From Mycobacterium conspicuum (GTDB lineage Bacteria > Actinomycetota > Actinomycetes > Mycobacteriales > Mycobacteriaceae): DNA of 64,000 nt. The translations under genes and the position numbers were made by a program. Of this stretch, positions 35,144 through 44,485 are shown piece after piece. The notes beneath the pieces are model-generated. The model searched no databases. It had not been told where the DNA came from and saw nothing but the letters and a program-made list of their open reading frames with translations. The DNA lies in contig NZ_AP022613.1 in assembly GCF_010730195.1 (NCBI RefSeq), positions 5,828,001 to 5,892,000 of the forward strand. The letters are read 5' to 3'. Each line of letters begins with the position of its first letter. Positions within the stretch are counted from its first letter, which is position 1.

Positions 35144-35410
35144 TCACCTGCCGGTGCGCTCGCGGTGCTTGCAGCCGGGCCAGCAGCAGGGGCGGCGCAG
35201 GCCCTCTTCCAGCTCCTCTTGGGTGCGCCGAATCCGTCGCTGCCGGGTCGCCTCTTGTTTGGCATCCTCGACCCAGCAGATGAACTCGTTGCGCGCCAAG
35301 GGTGTGATGTCCTGCCACGCGGCCAGCGCCGTGGAGTTCGCCATCAGCGCCGTGCGCAGGTCCGCGGGCAGCTTGTGCACCACCCCACCGGGCACTTGCT
35401 TGGTGCTCAC
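35144..35410 (-). CDS. Small YdeI/OmpD-associated family protein
   Basis: An 88-residue protein: VPGGVVHKLPADLRTALMAN, then AWQDITPLARNEFICWVEDAKQ and a basic helix RQRRIRRTQEELEEGLRRPC. This matches the small YdeI-type domain, of unclear function. A CCWPGC motif near the C-terminus is noted. It starts with GTG and is divergent from the PanE-like gene, 16 bases apart. The 206 bases between it and the DUF35 gene hold no convincing gene. Confidence 0.8.
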   Translation of the reverse strand: MSTKQVPGGVVHKLPADLRTALMANSTALAAWQDITPLARNEFICWVEDAKQEATRQRRIRRTQEELEEGLRRPCCWPGCKHRERTGR

Positions 35411-35426
35411 GCGGCCAGGTTAGCCC

Positions 35427-36500
35427 ATGATGAATGGCGTGACTGAACACGACTACCGGTACGTCATCATCGGTGCCGGCGCCATCGGCGGCACCGTGGG
35501 CGGGGTGCTGACGCGGGCTGGCATTCCTGCGATATTGGTCGCGCGGGGTCAGCACGCTCAGGTTCTGACATCGGCAGGCATGACGCTAAGGACCCCGGAC
35601 GGCACCTTTCACACGGCCGTCAGCGCGGCGTCGCGGCCCGCGGATGTGCGCCTGAGCCGTCGGGACGTTCTGGTCTTCGCGACCAAGACCCAGCAACTCG
35701 ACGCCGCGCTGCAGGAGTGGGTCGATCAGCCGGTCCATGACCGAGACGGTGTGGTTGGGATGGCGGGCGAGTTGCTGCCGGCGATGACCGCACTCAATGG
35801 CGTTGCGGCCGAGGAGAAAGCGCTGCGCTATTTCTCGCGGGTCTTTGGTGTCTGCGTGTGGTTGCCCGCCGTACACCTCGAGCCCGGCGAGGTGATCGTG
35901 CGGTCCTGGCCGCTGGTCGGTCAGCTCCACATCGCACGCTGGCCGGCCTCGATCAGCAGCCCGGCCGACGCCGAGCTATTGGCTCGGCTCGCCGAGACGT
36001 GGACCGCCGCCGGAATCCACGTGCGCACGCCCGACGACGTCGTGCCCTGGAAGTACAACAAGCTGCTGAGCAACCTTGGCAACGCCGTGGGCGCCCTGAC
36101 CGCGGACGACACCAGGGACGTGATCGCGGCGCTGCGCGAGGAAGGCGCGGATGTGCTGCGCCAGGCGGGAATTGACTACATCTCATTCGAGACATCCACG
36201 GCGGCGCGGGCCGAAGACGGCCCGACCATCCGTCCGATACCGGGATGGGATGCCGGGCAAAGCAATTCGACCTGGCAGTCGTTGAGCCGCAATACTGGCA
36301 ACGTAGAGACCGACTTTTTCAACGGCGAGATCGTTCGGCTCGCCCACGAACACGGGACCACCGCGCCACGCAACGCCGCGATAGCGCGCGCGGCGCGGGC
36401 CGCGGTCCGCAGCGGCGCGGGGCCAACTCCCTACTCGGCTGCGGAGCTTGCGGAACTGCTGGGGATGAGCGCGGCTGGCGCCTCGGGCAGTCACGCATGA
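35427..36500 (+). CDS. ApbA/PanE-like ketopantoate reductase family protein
   Basis: A 357-residue NADP-dependent reductase of the 2-dehydropantoate 2-reductase superfamily. The Rossmann motif GAGAIGG is near residue 17, and the C-terminal helical domain has the catalytic-type Lys in WKYNKLLSNLGNAVGAL. Whether it makes pantoate is uncertain; many mycobacterial paralogues have other roles. Starts at ATG 35427 or 35430 or GTG 35439 are all possible. Its stop overlaps the NUDIX start (ATGA), so they form an operon. Confidence 0.9.
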   Translation: MMNGVTEHDYRYVIIGAGAIGGTVGGVLTRAGIPAILVARGQHAQVLTSAGMTLRTPDGTFHTAVSAASRPADVRLSRRDVLVFATKTQQLDAALQEWVDQPVHDRDGVVGMAGELLPAMTALNGVAAEEKALRYFSRVFGVCVWLPAVHLEPGEVIVRSWPLVGQLHIARWPASISSPADAELLARLAETWTAAGIHVRTPDDVVPWKYNKLLSNLGNAVGALTADDTRDVIAALREEGADVLRQAGIDYISFETSTAARAEDGPTIRPIPGWDAGQSNSTWQSLSRNTGNVETDFFNGEIVRLAHEHGTTAPRNAAIARAARAAVRSGAGPTPYSAAELAELLGMSAAGASGSHA

Positions 36501-37213
36501 CCATTCCCTACGACGAGGCGCTGCGCGAGCGGGTTCGCGGCCATCTAACCGGTCACGATCGCCGCGTCGTGACGGACCCGGCCAAGCGGCACGCCGCGGT
36601 CGCGGTGCTGCTGGTGGACTCCGAGGTCGGCGAGGACAGGGTGGATCCCGCGCCGGTGGACGACTGGATCGCCGGGCGGCCCATGGAATCGGGTCTGGAC
36701 GGGCGGATGGTCGACGTCTCGGGAGGTGCGGCGTTCCTGCTGTGCCGGCGCGCATCCCACCTCAATTCGCATGCCGCACAGTGGGCGCTGCCCGGGGGGC
36801 GCTTGGACCCGGACGAGACCGTGATCGACGCCGCGCTACGGGAACTGGACGAGGAGGTCGGCATCCGGCTGCCAGATCACACCGTGCTGGGCCTGCTCGA
36901 CGACTACCCGACACGCTCGGGATACGTCATCACACCGGTGGTGATCTGGGGCGGCGGACGGCTCGATCCGCGCCCGGCCCCCGACGAGGTGGTGGCGGTC
37001 TATCGGGTGGGACTGCACGAATTGCAACGCGACGATTCGCCACGGTTCATCACCATCCCGGAGAGCCCCCGTCCCGTCGTGCAAATTCCGTTGGGGAACG
37101 ACCTCATTCACGCGCCGACGGGCGCGGTGCTGCTGCAGTTGCGGTGGCTGTGCCTGGAGGGCCGCCACGACCCCGTCGACGAGCTGGAACAGCCGGTGTT
37201 CGCCTGGGAGTAA
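36497..37213 (+). CDS. NUDIX hydrolase (CoA pyrophosphatase-like)
   Basis: A 238-residue protein with a complete NUDIX box starting GGRLDPDETVIDAALRELDE and followed by EVGI, at about residues 105-128, after FLLCRRASHLNSHAAQWALP. Such proteins hydrolyse nucleoside diphosphate derivatives; similarity of the region before the box suggests the CoA/NUDT7-8-like branch. The ATG at 36497 overlaps the upstream stop. Pairing with a PanE-like protein would fit CoA metabolism, an inference from order only. Confidence 0.9.
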   Translation: MTIPYDEALRERVRGHLTGHDRRVVTDPAKRHAAVAVLLVDSEVGEDRVDPAPVDDWIAGRPMESGLDGRMVDVSGGAAFLLCRRASHLNSHAAQWALPGGRLDPDETVIDAALRELDEEVGIRLPDHTVLGLLDDYPTRSGYVITPVVIWGGGRLDPRPAPDEVVAVYRVGLHELQRDDSPRFITIPESPRPVVQIPLGNDLIHAPTGAVLLQLRWLCLEGRHDPVDELEQPVFAWE

Positions 37214-37224
37214 TCCCTCCGTGG

Positions 37225-37470
37225 TTATGAGCTGAGAACCAGGCGCCACGACCCGGCGGCGACGCGGTCCGGGACGCACCAGAAGTTAGTCCATTCCCCG
37301 GCCGTCGTGGCCTTGACCCCCGGGCCCGCCGCGATGCAGGCAGCGCGGTTCGGGTAGCTGCCTTCGGTCTGCAGGGTGGCGGCGTTGCTCACCCCGACAC
37401 CGACGGTCATCAGTCCGGCGAACGCCAGCGCAGCGGCGGTGGCAACTCGGATCGCAAGCTTGGTTTTCAT
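37225..37470 (-). CDS. Small secreted protein with two cysteines
   Basis: An 81-residue protein. The first 30 residues are a Sec signal peptide (MKTKLAIRVATAAALAFAGL, then VSNAA as cleavage site). The mature ~50 residues carry two Cys (ACIAAG and FWCVPD) that could form one disulphide, plus Trp and Gly. AGGAGGA lies 6 bases before the ATG. No family is recognised; similar small secreted proteins are common in mycobacteria. The operator array at 37496-37546 sits directly upstream. Confidence 0.82.
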   Translation of the reverse strand: MKTKLAIRVATAAALAFAGLMTVGVGVSNAATLQTEGSYPNRAACIAAGPGVKATTAGEWTNFWCVPDRVAAGSWRLVLSS

Positions 37471-37495
37471 CTCGTCCTCCTGTAGTGATCAGGCC

Positions 37496-37546
37496 GTAGT
37501 CATTTGACTACACTTGTCATAAACCGAAGTGTAGTCAGACGACTAC
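37496..37546. promoter_or_regulatory. Nested inverted-repeat operator array
   Basis: GTAGTC-N4-GACTAC occurs twice, at 37496-37511 and 37531-37546, with centres 35 bases apart. Between them GACTACACTT (37506-37515) and AAGTGTAGTC (37527-37536) form a perfect 10-bp inverted repeat. The array lies 26-76 bases upstream of the secreted protein gene and 167-217 bases upstream of the decarboxylase gene. It looks like a tandem site for a dimeric repressor, for example TetR- or BlaI-like; no such regulator is encoded next to it. Confidence 0.75.
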
Positions 37547-37712
37547 ATCGAGCGCAAGGGCGAACTCGCCCCGTTACCCGGGGCCTGTTGACGCCGTCAT
37601 GCGACGGACGCGCAGTGTTCGCTTTTCGGTCACCGACGCGCGCACTGGGTCTGCGAACCTTGGGCGACGCACCGGGGGCAGAGGAGTCCGCCGCGACTCG
37701 GAAGGGCTTGCG

Positions 37713-40625
37713 ATGACCGAACATCTGCGCGCTTACAACAGTCTCTGGCAGGTCCGCAGTGACTCCTGGTGCCGACTAGAGGAAGCCGCCGACCGGCTGA
37801 CCCGCCCGACCACCGCGGGAGCGTTGAAAGAGAAGTGCGTCAGTACTTGCCAGGAGTTGCTGGCTCGGCTGAGCACGCTGGAGCCCTATTGGGCCTTCCC
37901 CGGTTCGCCGCAATTCGCCCGCGTGCAAAGACTTTTCGCGGCCGGCAGCTATGACAAGTTCGCTCAGGCGGTGCTGCGGATCAACCGCGCACTGAGCACG
38001 GAGTCGTACCGCTCCGGCGACGTGGAAAACGCCGGCGCCGACGAGCTGGACATCTTTCCCGCCGATCCCCGCCAGCTCGAGCATCAACCGCCGACGCAGG
38101 GCGAGCGCCCATACTTCGAGGTACTCGTCGTCGAAAAGATGTCGGAGGCCCAGGAAGCGGCGCTGCGTAACGAGGTGCGCAAATGGCGGCGTCCCGATGA
38201 CGAGTTCGTCTTCGAGCTCGTGGTGGTGTCCAGCGGCGACGAGGCACTGATCGCGGCGCGGCTCAACGTCAACCTGCAGGCGGTGGTGATCCGGCGCCGC
38301 TTCTCCCACCAATCGACGCGGGACCTGTCCGCGTTGTCGGAGTTCGTCGACAGCGACGTGTCGGACGAGCTCAACGATCACCAGTCACCCGAAGACCGCG
38401 CGCAGATCCTCGCGGTTTCCCTGGCGAAGCTGCGCCCCGAACTCGACCTCTACCTGATGACCGAAATCGAGGTCGAGGACATCGCCGGGCGGCTGGGCCA
38501 GTACTTCCGCCGGGTGTTTCATGCGCGGGAGGGCATGCTCGAGCTGCACCTGACGATCCTGCAGGGGGTGGCGGCGCGCTATCGCACCCCGTTCTTCAGC
38601 GCGCTCAAGCAGTACAGCCACCGGCCGACGGGTGTCTTTCACGCGCTGCCGATTTCGCAGGGCAAGTCGATCGTCAACTCGCACTGGATCAAGGACATGG
38701 TCGGCTTCTACGGCCTGGATGTGTTCATGGCCGAGACGTCGGCGACGTGCGGCGGCCTCGACTCGCTGCTCGAACCGACCGGGCCGTTGCGCGAAGCCCA
38801 ACAGCTCGCGGCCCAAGCCTACGGATCACGTCACACGTACTTCGTCACCAACGGAACCTCGACGGCCAACAAGGTCGTGACGCAGGCGTTGGTGGCCCCC
38901 GGCGACATCGTGCTGTTGGACCGCAACTGCCACCAGTCGCACCACTACGGCATGATGCTCGCCGGCGCGAACGTCATCTACCTCGAGGCCTACCCGCTCA
39001 ATGACTACTCGATGTACGGCGCGGTGCCGCTGCACGAGATCAAGTCAAAGCTGTTGGCGCTCAAGCGCGCCGGCAAGCTCGACCGGGTCAAGATGATGTC
39101 GCTGACCAACTGCACCTTCGACGGAGTCGTCTACGACGTGCAGCGGGTCATGGAGGAGTGCCTCGCCATCAAGCCCGACCTGGTATTCCTTTGGGACGAG
39201 GCGTGGTTCGCGTTCGCGCGTTTCCACCCCGTCTATCGGACCCGCACCGCGATGGCGTCAGCGCAGGCGTTGCGCGAGCGGCTGCAGGACTCCGGTTATA
39301 AGCGGCGCTATGAGGAAGCCCTGGTCGCCCAGGCCGCAGCCAGCGATGACGATCTGTTGCATCGCCGCCTGCTGCCCGACCCGGCACGGGCCCGGGTGCG
39401 GGTGTACGCCACCCAGTCGACACACAAGACGCTGACCGCCCTGCGGCAGGGGTCGATGATCCACGTCTACGACCAGGACTTCGACCAGAAGGTCGCCGAG
39501 CCGTTCCACGAGGCCTACATGGCCCACACCTCGACCTCGCCCAACTACCAGATCCTCGCGTCCCTGGATCTGGGCCGCCGGCAGGTGGCGCTGGAAGGCG
39601 TCGAATTGGTGCAGCGGCAGATCGAGAACGCGATGCAGCTGCGCGACGCCATCGACAACCACCCGTTGCTCAGCAAGTACATGAGGTGCCTGCGCACATC
39701 CGACCTGATTCCCGACCGGTTCCGGCCGTCGGCCATCGCCCAGCCGCTGCGTTCGGGCCTGCGCAACATGATCGCGGCCTGGGATCAGGACGAGTTCGTG
39801 CTCGATCCCTCCCGGATCACCCTGTTCATCGGGCCCACCGGCTACGACGGCGACACCTTCAAGCGCCAGCAATTGATGGACCGCTACGGAATTCAGATCA
39901 ACAAGACTTCGCGCAACAGCGTGCTGTTCATGACCAACATCGGGACCACCCGCAGCTCGGTGGCGTTCCTGGTGGAAGTCCTGGTCAACATCGCGCGCGA
40001 GCTCGACCAAGACATCTCCGAGATGAGCCTCGGTGAACGCGAACACTTCGAGCGCGCCGTGTACCGGCTCACCGAAATGTCGTTGCCGCTGCCCGATTTC
40101 AGCGGCTTCCACCCCGCATTCATGGATCGCAACGGAAGCGAGCCGACACCCGAAGGTGATGTCCGCCGGGCCTTCTACCTGTCCTACGACGACGCCAATT
40201 GTGAATACCTCACCGGCGAGCAGATCGACGAACGACTCGACGCCGGGGTCGACATCGTGTCGGCGACCTACGTGACCCCCTATCCGCCCGGCTTCCCGGT
40301 GTTGGTGCCGGGCCAAGTGTTCAGCCGCGAAATACTTCAGTTCATGCGGGATCTCGATACACCCGAAATCCATGGCTATTTACCGAATTTCGGCTACCGC
40401 GTGTATACGGAAAAGGCGATCGAGACGGTCAGCGCGGCCGTCGGGTTGCCGGTTAACGGGAATGCACCCGAGCCGGACAAGGGCAAGGCGCCGAAAAGGA
40501 AGCTGGCGCGTCGCGGCGGGAATGGCGATGGCAACGTTCCCGAGGTCGGGCAGGATGAGTTGGTCGGCCAGCAACAGCCCGGCGATGCGGTCACCGTGCC
40601 ACCGATGGGTAATGGCGGCAAGTAG
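37713..40625 (+). CDS. Large PLP-dependent Orn/Lys/Arg-type decarboxylase
   Basis: A 970-residue protein similar to Rv2531c. The N-terminal ~300 residues are a receiver-like and linker region (YFEVLVVEKMSEAQEAALRN). The PLP core follows: TSATCGGLDSLLEPTGPLREA, NGTSTANKVV, FLWDEAWFAFARFHPVY (Asp for PLP) and the Schiff-base Lys in STHKTLTALRQGS. The C-terminal domain YVTPYPPGFPVLVPGQ is typical, and a Lys/Gly-rich tail is added. It should decarboxylate a basic amino acid, but substrate is not established. The ATG at 37713 follows GGAAGGG. Confidence 0.92.
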   Translation: MTEHLRAYNSLWQVRSDSWCRLEEAADRLTRPTTAGALKEKCVSTCQELLARLSTLEPYWAFPGSPQFARVQRLFAAGSYDKFAQAVLRINRALSTESYRSGDVENAGADELDIFPADPRQLEHQPPTQGERPYFEVLVVEKMSEAQEAALRNEVRKWRRPDDEFVFELVVVSSGDEALIAARLNVNLQAVVIRRRFSHQSTRDLSALSEFVDSDVSDELNDHQSPEDRAQILAVSLAKLRPELDLYLMTEIEVEDIAGRLGQYFRRVFHAREGMLELHLTILQGVAARYRTPFFSALKQYSHRPTGVFHALPISQGKSIVNSHWIKDMVGFYGLDVFMAETSATCGGLDSLLEPTGPLREAQQLAAQAYGSRHTYFVTNGTSTANKVVTQALVAPGDIVLLDRNCHQSHHYGMMLAGANVIYLEAYPLNDYSMYGAVPLHEIKSKLLALKRAGKLDRVKMMSLTNCTFDGVVYDVQRVMEECLAIKPDLVFLWDEAWFAFARFHPVYRTRTAMASAQALRERLQDSGYKRRYEEALVAQAAASDDDLLHRRLLPDPARARVRVYATQSTHKTLTALRQGSMIHVYDQDFDQKVAEPFHEAYMAHTSTSPNYQILASLDLGRRQVALEGVELVQRQIENAMQLRDAIDNHPLLSKYMRCLRTSDLIPDRFRPSAIAQPLRSGLRNMIAAWDQDEFVLDPSRITLFIGPTGYDGDTFKRQQLMDRYGIQINKTSRNSVLFMTNIGTTRSSVAFLVEVLVNIARELDQDISEMSLGEREHFERAVYRLTEMSLPLPDFSGFHPAFMDRNGSEPTPEGDVRRAFYLSYDDANCEYLTGEQIDERLDAGVDIVSATYVTPYPPGFPVLVPGQVFSREILQFMRDLDTPEIHGYLPNFGYRVYTEKAIETVSAAVGLPVNGNAPEPDKGKAPKRKLARRGGNGDGNVPEVGQDELVGQQQPGDAVTVPPMGNGGK

Positions 40626-40627
40626 AG

Positions 40628-41245
40628 CTAAAGGCCTTTCGGTGCGTCCCGGACCGCCTGCACTGTCGCGGCGTCGCCGCTGAATTCCACGCGGGCCTCG
40701 CGCCCGACGGCGAACAGCAGCAGTTCCTCGGGTGCGCCGGTCACCGTGACCGCCGGGCCCTTACCCGCTGTCAGCACCGTCTTGCCCTCCGGCGTCCGTA
40801 GGGCCAGCCGGGCGGGGACCTTCGCCAGCGTCATCCGGCCCATCAGGGGCAGGGTGCGGCGCAGCATGTTGGCTAGCCGCGGCTCGAGCTCGCGCGGCTG
40901 CCACCCCGGTTGCGCGCGGCGGATGTCCTCGTGATGGATGAACATCTCGGCGACGTTGACAATCGGGTCGAGCAATTTGAACGGTGAGTAGACCGGCGGG
41001 CCGGAGGCGATCTTGTCGACCAGCTCGTTCCACTCGGTCTGGGCCACCTCGTCCTGCACCTTGGCCGTGTGGCTGGCGAAGAACGGGATGAGGATGCCGG
41101 GCGCGGTATCAAGCCGGGACTCCCGGATCACCAAATGGGCGGCCAGGTCGCGGGTCTTCCAACCTTCGCATAGGGTGGGCGCTTCCGGCCCGACGCCGCG
41201 CAGGGTGTCGACGAGTGCGGCGCGTTCGCGTTGGGCAATAGACAC
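40628..41245 (-). CDS. TIGR03085-like DinB/maleylpyruvate isomerase-fold protein
   Basis: A 205-residue protein of the mycothiol-dependent maleylpyruvate isomerase/DinB fold, similar to the actinobacterial TIGR03085 group. Metal-type His residues are in DLAAHLVIRESR and MFIHHEDIRRAQPG. It begins MSIAQRERAALVDTLRGVGP. Such proteins may use mycothiol; the reaction is unknown. It converges on the decarboxylase gene with a 2-base gap. Confidence 0.85.
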   Translation of the reverse strand: MSIAQRERAALVDTLRGVGPEAPTLCEGWKTRDLAAHLVIRESRLDTAPGILIPFFASHTAKVQDEVAQTEWNELVDKIASGPPVYSPFKLLDPIVNVAEMFIHHEDIRRAQPGWQPRELEPRLANMLRRTLPLMGRMTLAKVPARLALRTPEGKTVLTAGKGPAVTVTGAPEELLLFAVGREARVEFSGDAATVQAVRDAPKGL

Positions 41246-41342
41246 CTGGTCTCCCTTCAGTTGGGTGAGCCGCGGGCGCTGACCCTCTCAGCGTAGAGCC
41301 GATAGGCTTGCCGGTGAGATCGGGATCGTTGGGAGGAATGAG

Positions 41343-42266
41343 TTGTCATCACCTAATTCGGCGCGCAGCGAGGGCGACAGCTGGGACCTGGCCTCCAGCG
41401 TGGGAGCGACGGCGACGATGGTGGCGGCTTCCCGAGCGCTGGCTTCTCGCGGCCCGGATGCGCTGATCGACGATCGGTTCGCCGAGCCGCTGGTGCGCGC
41501 GGTCGGACACCCCTTCTTCACCCGCATGCTGGACGGCGAAATCCCGCTCGACAATCAGGACCTGCCCACCACCGCCGAGCAACGACGCCAACAGATCGCG
41601 GTGCGCACCAGGTTTTTCGACGACTTCTTCCTCGACGCCACCGCCGCCGGTATCCGTCAAGCCGTCATCTTGGCCGCCGGGCTCGATGCGCGCGCTTACC
41701 GGCTGGCCTGGCCCGCGGGTGTGGTCGTGTTCGAGGTGGACCAGCCCGAGGTCATCGCGTTCAAGAGCACCACGCTGGCCCAACTCGGTGCCGAACCGAC
41801 CGCCGAGCGGCGCGCCGTCGGCGTCGACCTGCGCGATGATTGGCCAACCGCGTTGCGCGACAACTACTTTGATACCGCGATACCCACCGCCTGGATCGCC
41901 GAAGGCCTACTGCCCTACTTGCCGCCGGAGGCCCAGGACCGGCTTCTGGACAACATCACCGCACTCAGCGCGCCGGGCAGCCGGTTGGCCACGGAGAACA
42001 TCTCCGACATGAGCGTGTTCACCGACGAGCGCTTTCGCGCCATGCGCAGCGGGTGGCGCAAGCATGGATTGGACATCGATGTCGCCGAGTTGGTGTGGCT
42101 CGGTGAGCGCCAACAGGCCGCTGAGCACTTGTCGTCTGCCGGCTGGACGGTCACTCTGCAGACCACCGAGCAGGCGTATGCGGCCAATGGTTTCGCATTG
42201 CCAGATCACGAGGCAATCAGGGCCTTTCGCGGCGCGGTCAGCTACCTCACCGCCGAGCTCGGGTGA
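41343..42266 (+). CDS. Class I SAM-dependent methyltransferase (mycobacterial LCM-like family)
   Basis: A 307-residue protein of the large mycobacterial family of putative S-adenosylmethionine methyltransferases. Motifs: SWDLASSVGATATMVAASRA at the start, VILAAGLDARAYRLAWP for SAM binding, FEVDQPEVIAFKS and WIAEGLLPYLPPEAQDRLL. Substrate is unknown. The start is a TTG with GGAGG 6 bases upstream; a nearby ATG is out of frame. Its 3' end overlaps the convergent RibD-like gene by 25 bases. Confidence 0.93.
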   Translation: MSSPNSARSEGDSWDLASSVGATATMVAASRALASRGPDALIDDRFAEPLVRAVGHPFFTRMLDGEIPLDNQDLPTTAEQRRQQIAVRTRFFDDFFLDATAAGIRQAVILAAGLDARAYRLAWPAGVVVFEVDQPEVIAFKSTTLAQLGAEPTAERRAVGVDLRDDWPTALRDNYFDTAIPTAWIAEGLLPYLPPEAQDRLLDNITALSAPGSRLATENISDMSVFTDERFRAMRSGWRKHGLDIDVAELVWLGERQQAAEHLSSAGWTVTLQTTEQAYAANGFALPDHEAIRAFRGAVSYLTAELG

Positions 42267-42991
42267 CCGGCGCGGCCGTATTTCAGGAACAAATATCCCT
42301 GGTGGGTCAGCACGTGGTGCAGCGAAAGTTCCTGGGCGGCCGGAAGCTGCGGTAGGCCCGCCGATGTCGCGGATTGGCCCGTTCCGGCGAGTTTAGGTGC
42401 GATCGTCACGCACATTTCGTCGACGAGACCGCGTAACACGAGTTCATCGAGCAGCGTGGGCCCGCCTTCGCACAGCACGCGCCGCAGGCCGCGCGCTCTC
42501 AGGGCGGCAATGGTTGTCGCCACATCCACGCCGTTCTCGCCGGCGATCACCACGTCGGGAACCGCGCTGCCCTCGAACCGCAGGCCGGCAGCGGCCGCCG
42601 AACTCGTGATGACCATCGGGGGTTGTGAGGGCTCGGCGAACAGCGACGGGGGCAACTTGCCCGACTGCGACACCACCGCGATGGGCGGCGGTTCGTCAAG
42701 TGCCCAACGCTCCCACCGGTCGGAGCGCTGAGCGTCGGTCAACCGCACCGGGCCGTAATTCTCCGCGCGTGCTGTCCCGGCCCCGACGAGGACGACATCG
42801 GCATAACCGCGCAGCGCCAACAACAACTGATGGTCGAGGGAATCCGACAGCGGGCCCGCTCGGCCATGCAACGATGCGGCGCCGTCGACACTGAAGATCA
42901 TGTTGGCGCGCACTCCGTCGGGAGGGTCGCGATAGAAACCCGCGAGTTCGGCGATGTCGTCCACCTCAAACGCTGGCATGCGGACGGTCAT
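42242..42991 (-). CDS. RibD C-terminal-domain reductase (Rv2671-like)
   Basis: A 249-residue NADPH-dependent reductase of the RibD_C/DHFR-like fold. Typical segments: RANMIFSVDGAASLHGRAGP, LLALRGYADVVLVGAGTARAE, and LRRVLCEGGPTLLDELVLRG. It resembles M. tuberculosis Rv2671, reported to have dihydrofolate reductase activity and to affect antifolate sensitivity. Its ATG overlaps the stop of the upstream flavin-reductase gene (ATGA), so it is the last gene of a three-gene operon. Confidence 0.92.
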   Translation of the reverse strand: MTVRMPAFEVDDIAELAGFYRDPPDGVRANMIFSVDGAASLHGRAGPLSDSLDHQLLLALRGYADVVLVGAGTARAENYGPVRLTDAQRSDRWERWALDEPPPIAVVSQSGKLPPSLFAEPSQPPMVITSSAAAAGLRFEGSAVPDVVIAGENGVDVATTIAALRARGLRRVLCEGGPTLLDELVLRGLVDEMCVTIAPKLAGTGQSATSAGLPQLPAAQELSLHHVLTHQGYLFLKYGRAGHPSSAVR

Positions 42992-43488
42992 GCCTCGTGC
43001 CCCGGCTCTAGATCGGCGACATCGGCAAATGTGATCAGCTCGCCAACCGAATCCGGTGCGTCACCGGCGATCGGCTCCAAGATGTGACCGACATGGTCGC
43101 CAACGTCCATGCGCGCCAACGTTTTGCCGACGAACCAGGCGACGGCGTCATCGAGAATCGGCATGTCCTTCGGGCCGGCATGCCAGGCGCAGCGGCTGAA
43201 CTTGTCAATGGTGTCGCCGGTCTCGCTGCCGAACAGGCGGGCCAACTCGCGATGCCGATGCGACAACACATGCACCGCGAGATGGTCTGCGTCCTGCGCG
43301 ATTCGGTAAGTGTGGTTGCGCTTGGACAGGCCGATGAGGAATCGCGGGGGCCGGATGCTGGTCTGAGTTGCGAAGCCGACCAGGCACCCTGCCGGGATCC
43401 CCGCGGATTTGGTCGTCACCACGAACATCGGATAGTCCAGGAGTCCGACCAGTCGTTCGAAGGCTGCTGCCCCTTCTGAAGCCGTCAC
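42988..43488 (-). CDS. Flavin reductase-like FMN-binding protein
   Basis: A 166-residue split-barrel protein of the flavin-reductase/HpaC type. FAERLVGLLDYPMFVVTT-like opening, GCLVGFATQTSIRPPRFLIG and LAVHVLSHRHRELARLFG are characteristic. It probably binds FMN and uses NAD(P)H or F420H2. I choose GTG 43488 because it overlaps the transporter stop codon (GTGA); the longer frame lies inside the transporter gene. It is followed, overlapping, by ribD. Confidence 0.88.
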   Translation of the reverse strand: MTASEGAAAFERLVGLLDYPMFVVTTKSAGIPAGCLVGFATQTSIRPPRFLIGLSKRNHTYRIAQDADHLAVHVLSHRHRELARLFGSETGDTIDKFSRCAWHAGPKDMPILDDAVAWFVGKTLARMDVGDHVGHILEPIAGDAPDSVGELITFADVADLEPGHEA

Positions 43489-44441
43489 GACGGCGGTCGC
43501 TGCGAACCGACACCGGCAAATCGGGCGTCGGACTCGTGCCAATACCGTTGCGGCACCGCGGAATCCGCCCGTTCGCTCGCTTGGCTGCGGGCCAGTGCAA
43601 CAGTGGCCGCCAGCATCGCCCAGATTGCCACCACCAGAACAATTGCCCCCGGGCCCCGCACCGCCACGTGTTCACCGAGCACCACTATCCCCAGCAGGAC
43701 CGCCACCACCGGCTCGCCCACCAACATGATTGGTACCGACGCCTGTAGTGCTCCGGCGCGGAGCGCGGCGTTTTGCACCACCGTCACCCCCACCGCAAGT
43801 GCGACCAACAGGTAGGGCGCCGGGATGGCCAGCAGCCCATGCCATCCGCCGACGGCGAAACGATGCGTACAGATTTTCGTCAAGACCGCGATCATACCGA
43901 GCAACACCGCGACCGCGGCCGCCAGCAGCATGGCGCGGCTGCGGCCGATGGCGCGGCGCGCGGCGCCGACACAAACGATTAGCGGCGGCACGGTGATCAG
44001 GAATGCGAACGTCCATGCCGGTATCGGCGGGCGGTTGTGGCCCTCGCCGGGCTGCCCGACGAGCACGAACACCGCCAGTGCGGCGGTCAACAGCGCGGCC
44101 CAGCCCCATTGCGCCCGACTGACGCGCTGTCGGCGCACGTGCGCGCTCAACGGCAGAGCAAACAGCAACGACGACACCAGCAAAGGCTGGACCAGCAGCA
44201 ACGAGCCGTGGGCCAGCGCGAGAACCTGAAATGCGTAGCCCCCGACGGTGGCGAGCATCCCGGCCCACCACGACGGTTCGCGAACCAACGTCGTCAGCAA
44301 CGCTGCCGACTCGGCCCGGCCGGCCGGACCAGTTGGAACACTCTGGGCGGCTTGTTGCCGAACGACGATGCCCACCGCGGCACAAAGGGCAGCGAACAAC
44401 CCGGAGAAGATCGCGACCGCGTGTACTGGCACCCACCCCAT
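43485..44441 (-). CDS. DMT-superfamily membrane transporter
   Basis: A 318-residue protein with about nine hydrophobic helices (AVAIFSGLFAALCAAVGIVV, LLVQPLLVSSLLFALPLSAH, VPIMLVGEPVVAVLLGIVVL). The layout is the EamA/NIPA type of drug-metabolite transporter. It is first in the transporter-flavin reductase-RibD operon, all with 4-base overlaps, which suggests cargo related to the two redox enzymes; the cargo is unknown. Confidence 0.88.
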   Translation of the reverse strand: MGWVPVHAVAIFSGLFAALCAAVGIVVRQQAAQSVPTGPAGRAESAALLTTLVREPSWWAGMLATVGGYAFQVLALAHGSLLLVQPLLVSSLLFALPLSAHVRRQRVSRAQWGWAALLTAALAVFVLVGQPGEGHNRPPIPAWTFAFLITVPPLIVCVGAARRAIGRSRAMLLAAAVAVLLGMIAVLTKICTHRFAVGGWHGLLAIPAPYLLVALAVGVTVVQNAALRAGALQASVPIMLVGEPVVAVLLGIVVLGEHVAVRGPGAIVLVVAIWAMLAATVALARSQASERADSAVPQRYWHESDARFAGVGSQRPPS

Positions 44442-44485
44442 GTCGCAGGCCTATACCCGGTATCCCCCGGGGACTAACTCGGGGC

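Noticed and set aside
36245..36496. N-terminal extension of the NUDIX gene
   Set aside because: It lies inside the PanE-like gene; the ATG at the stop overlap fits the family.
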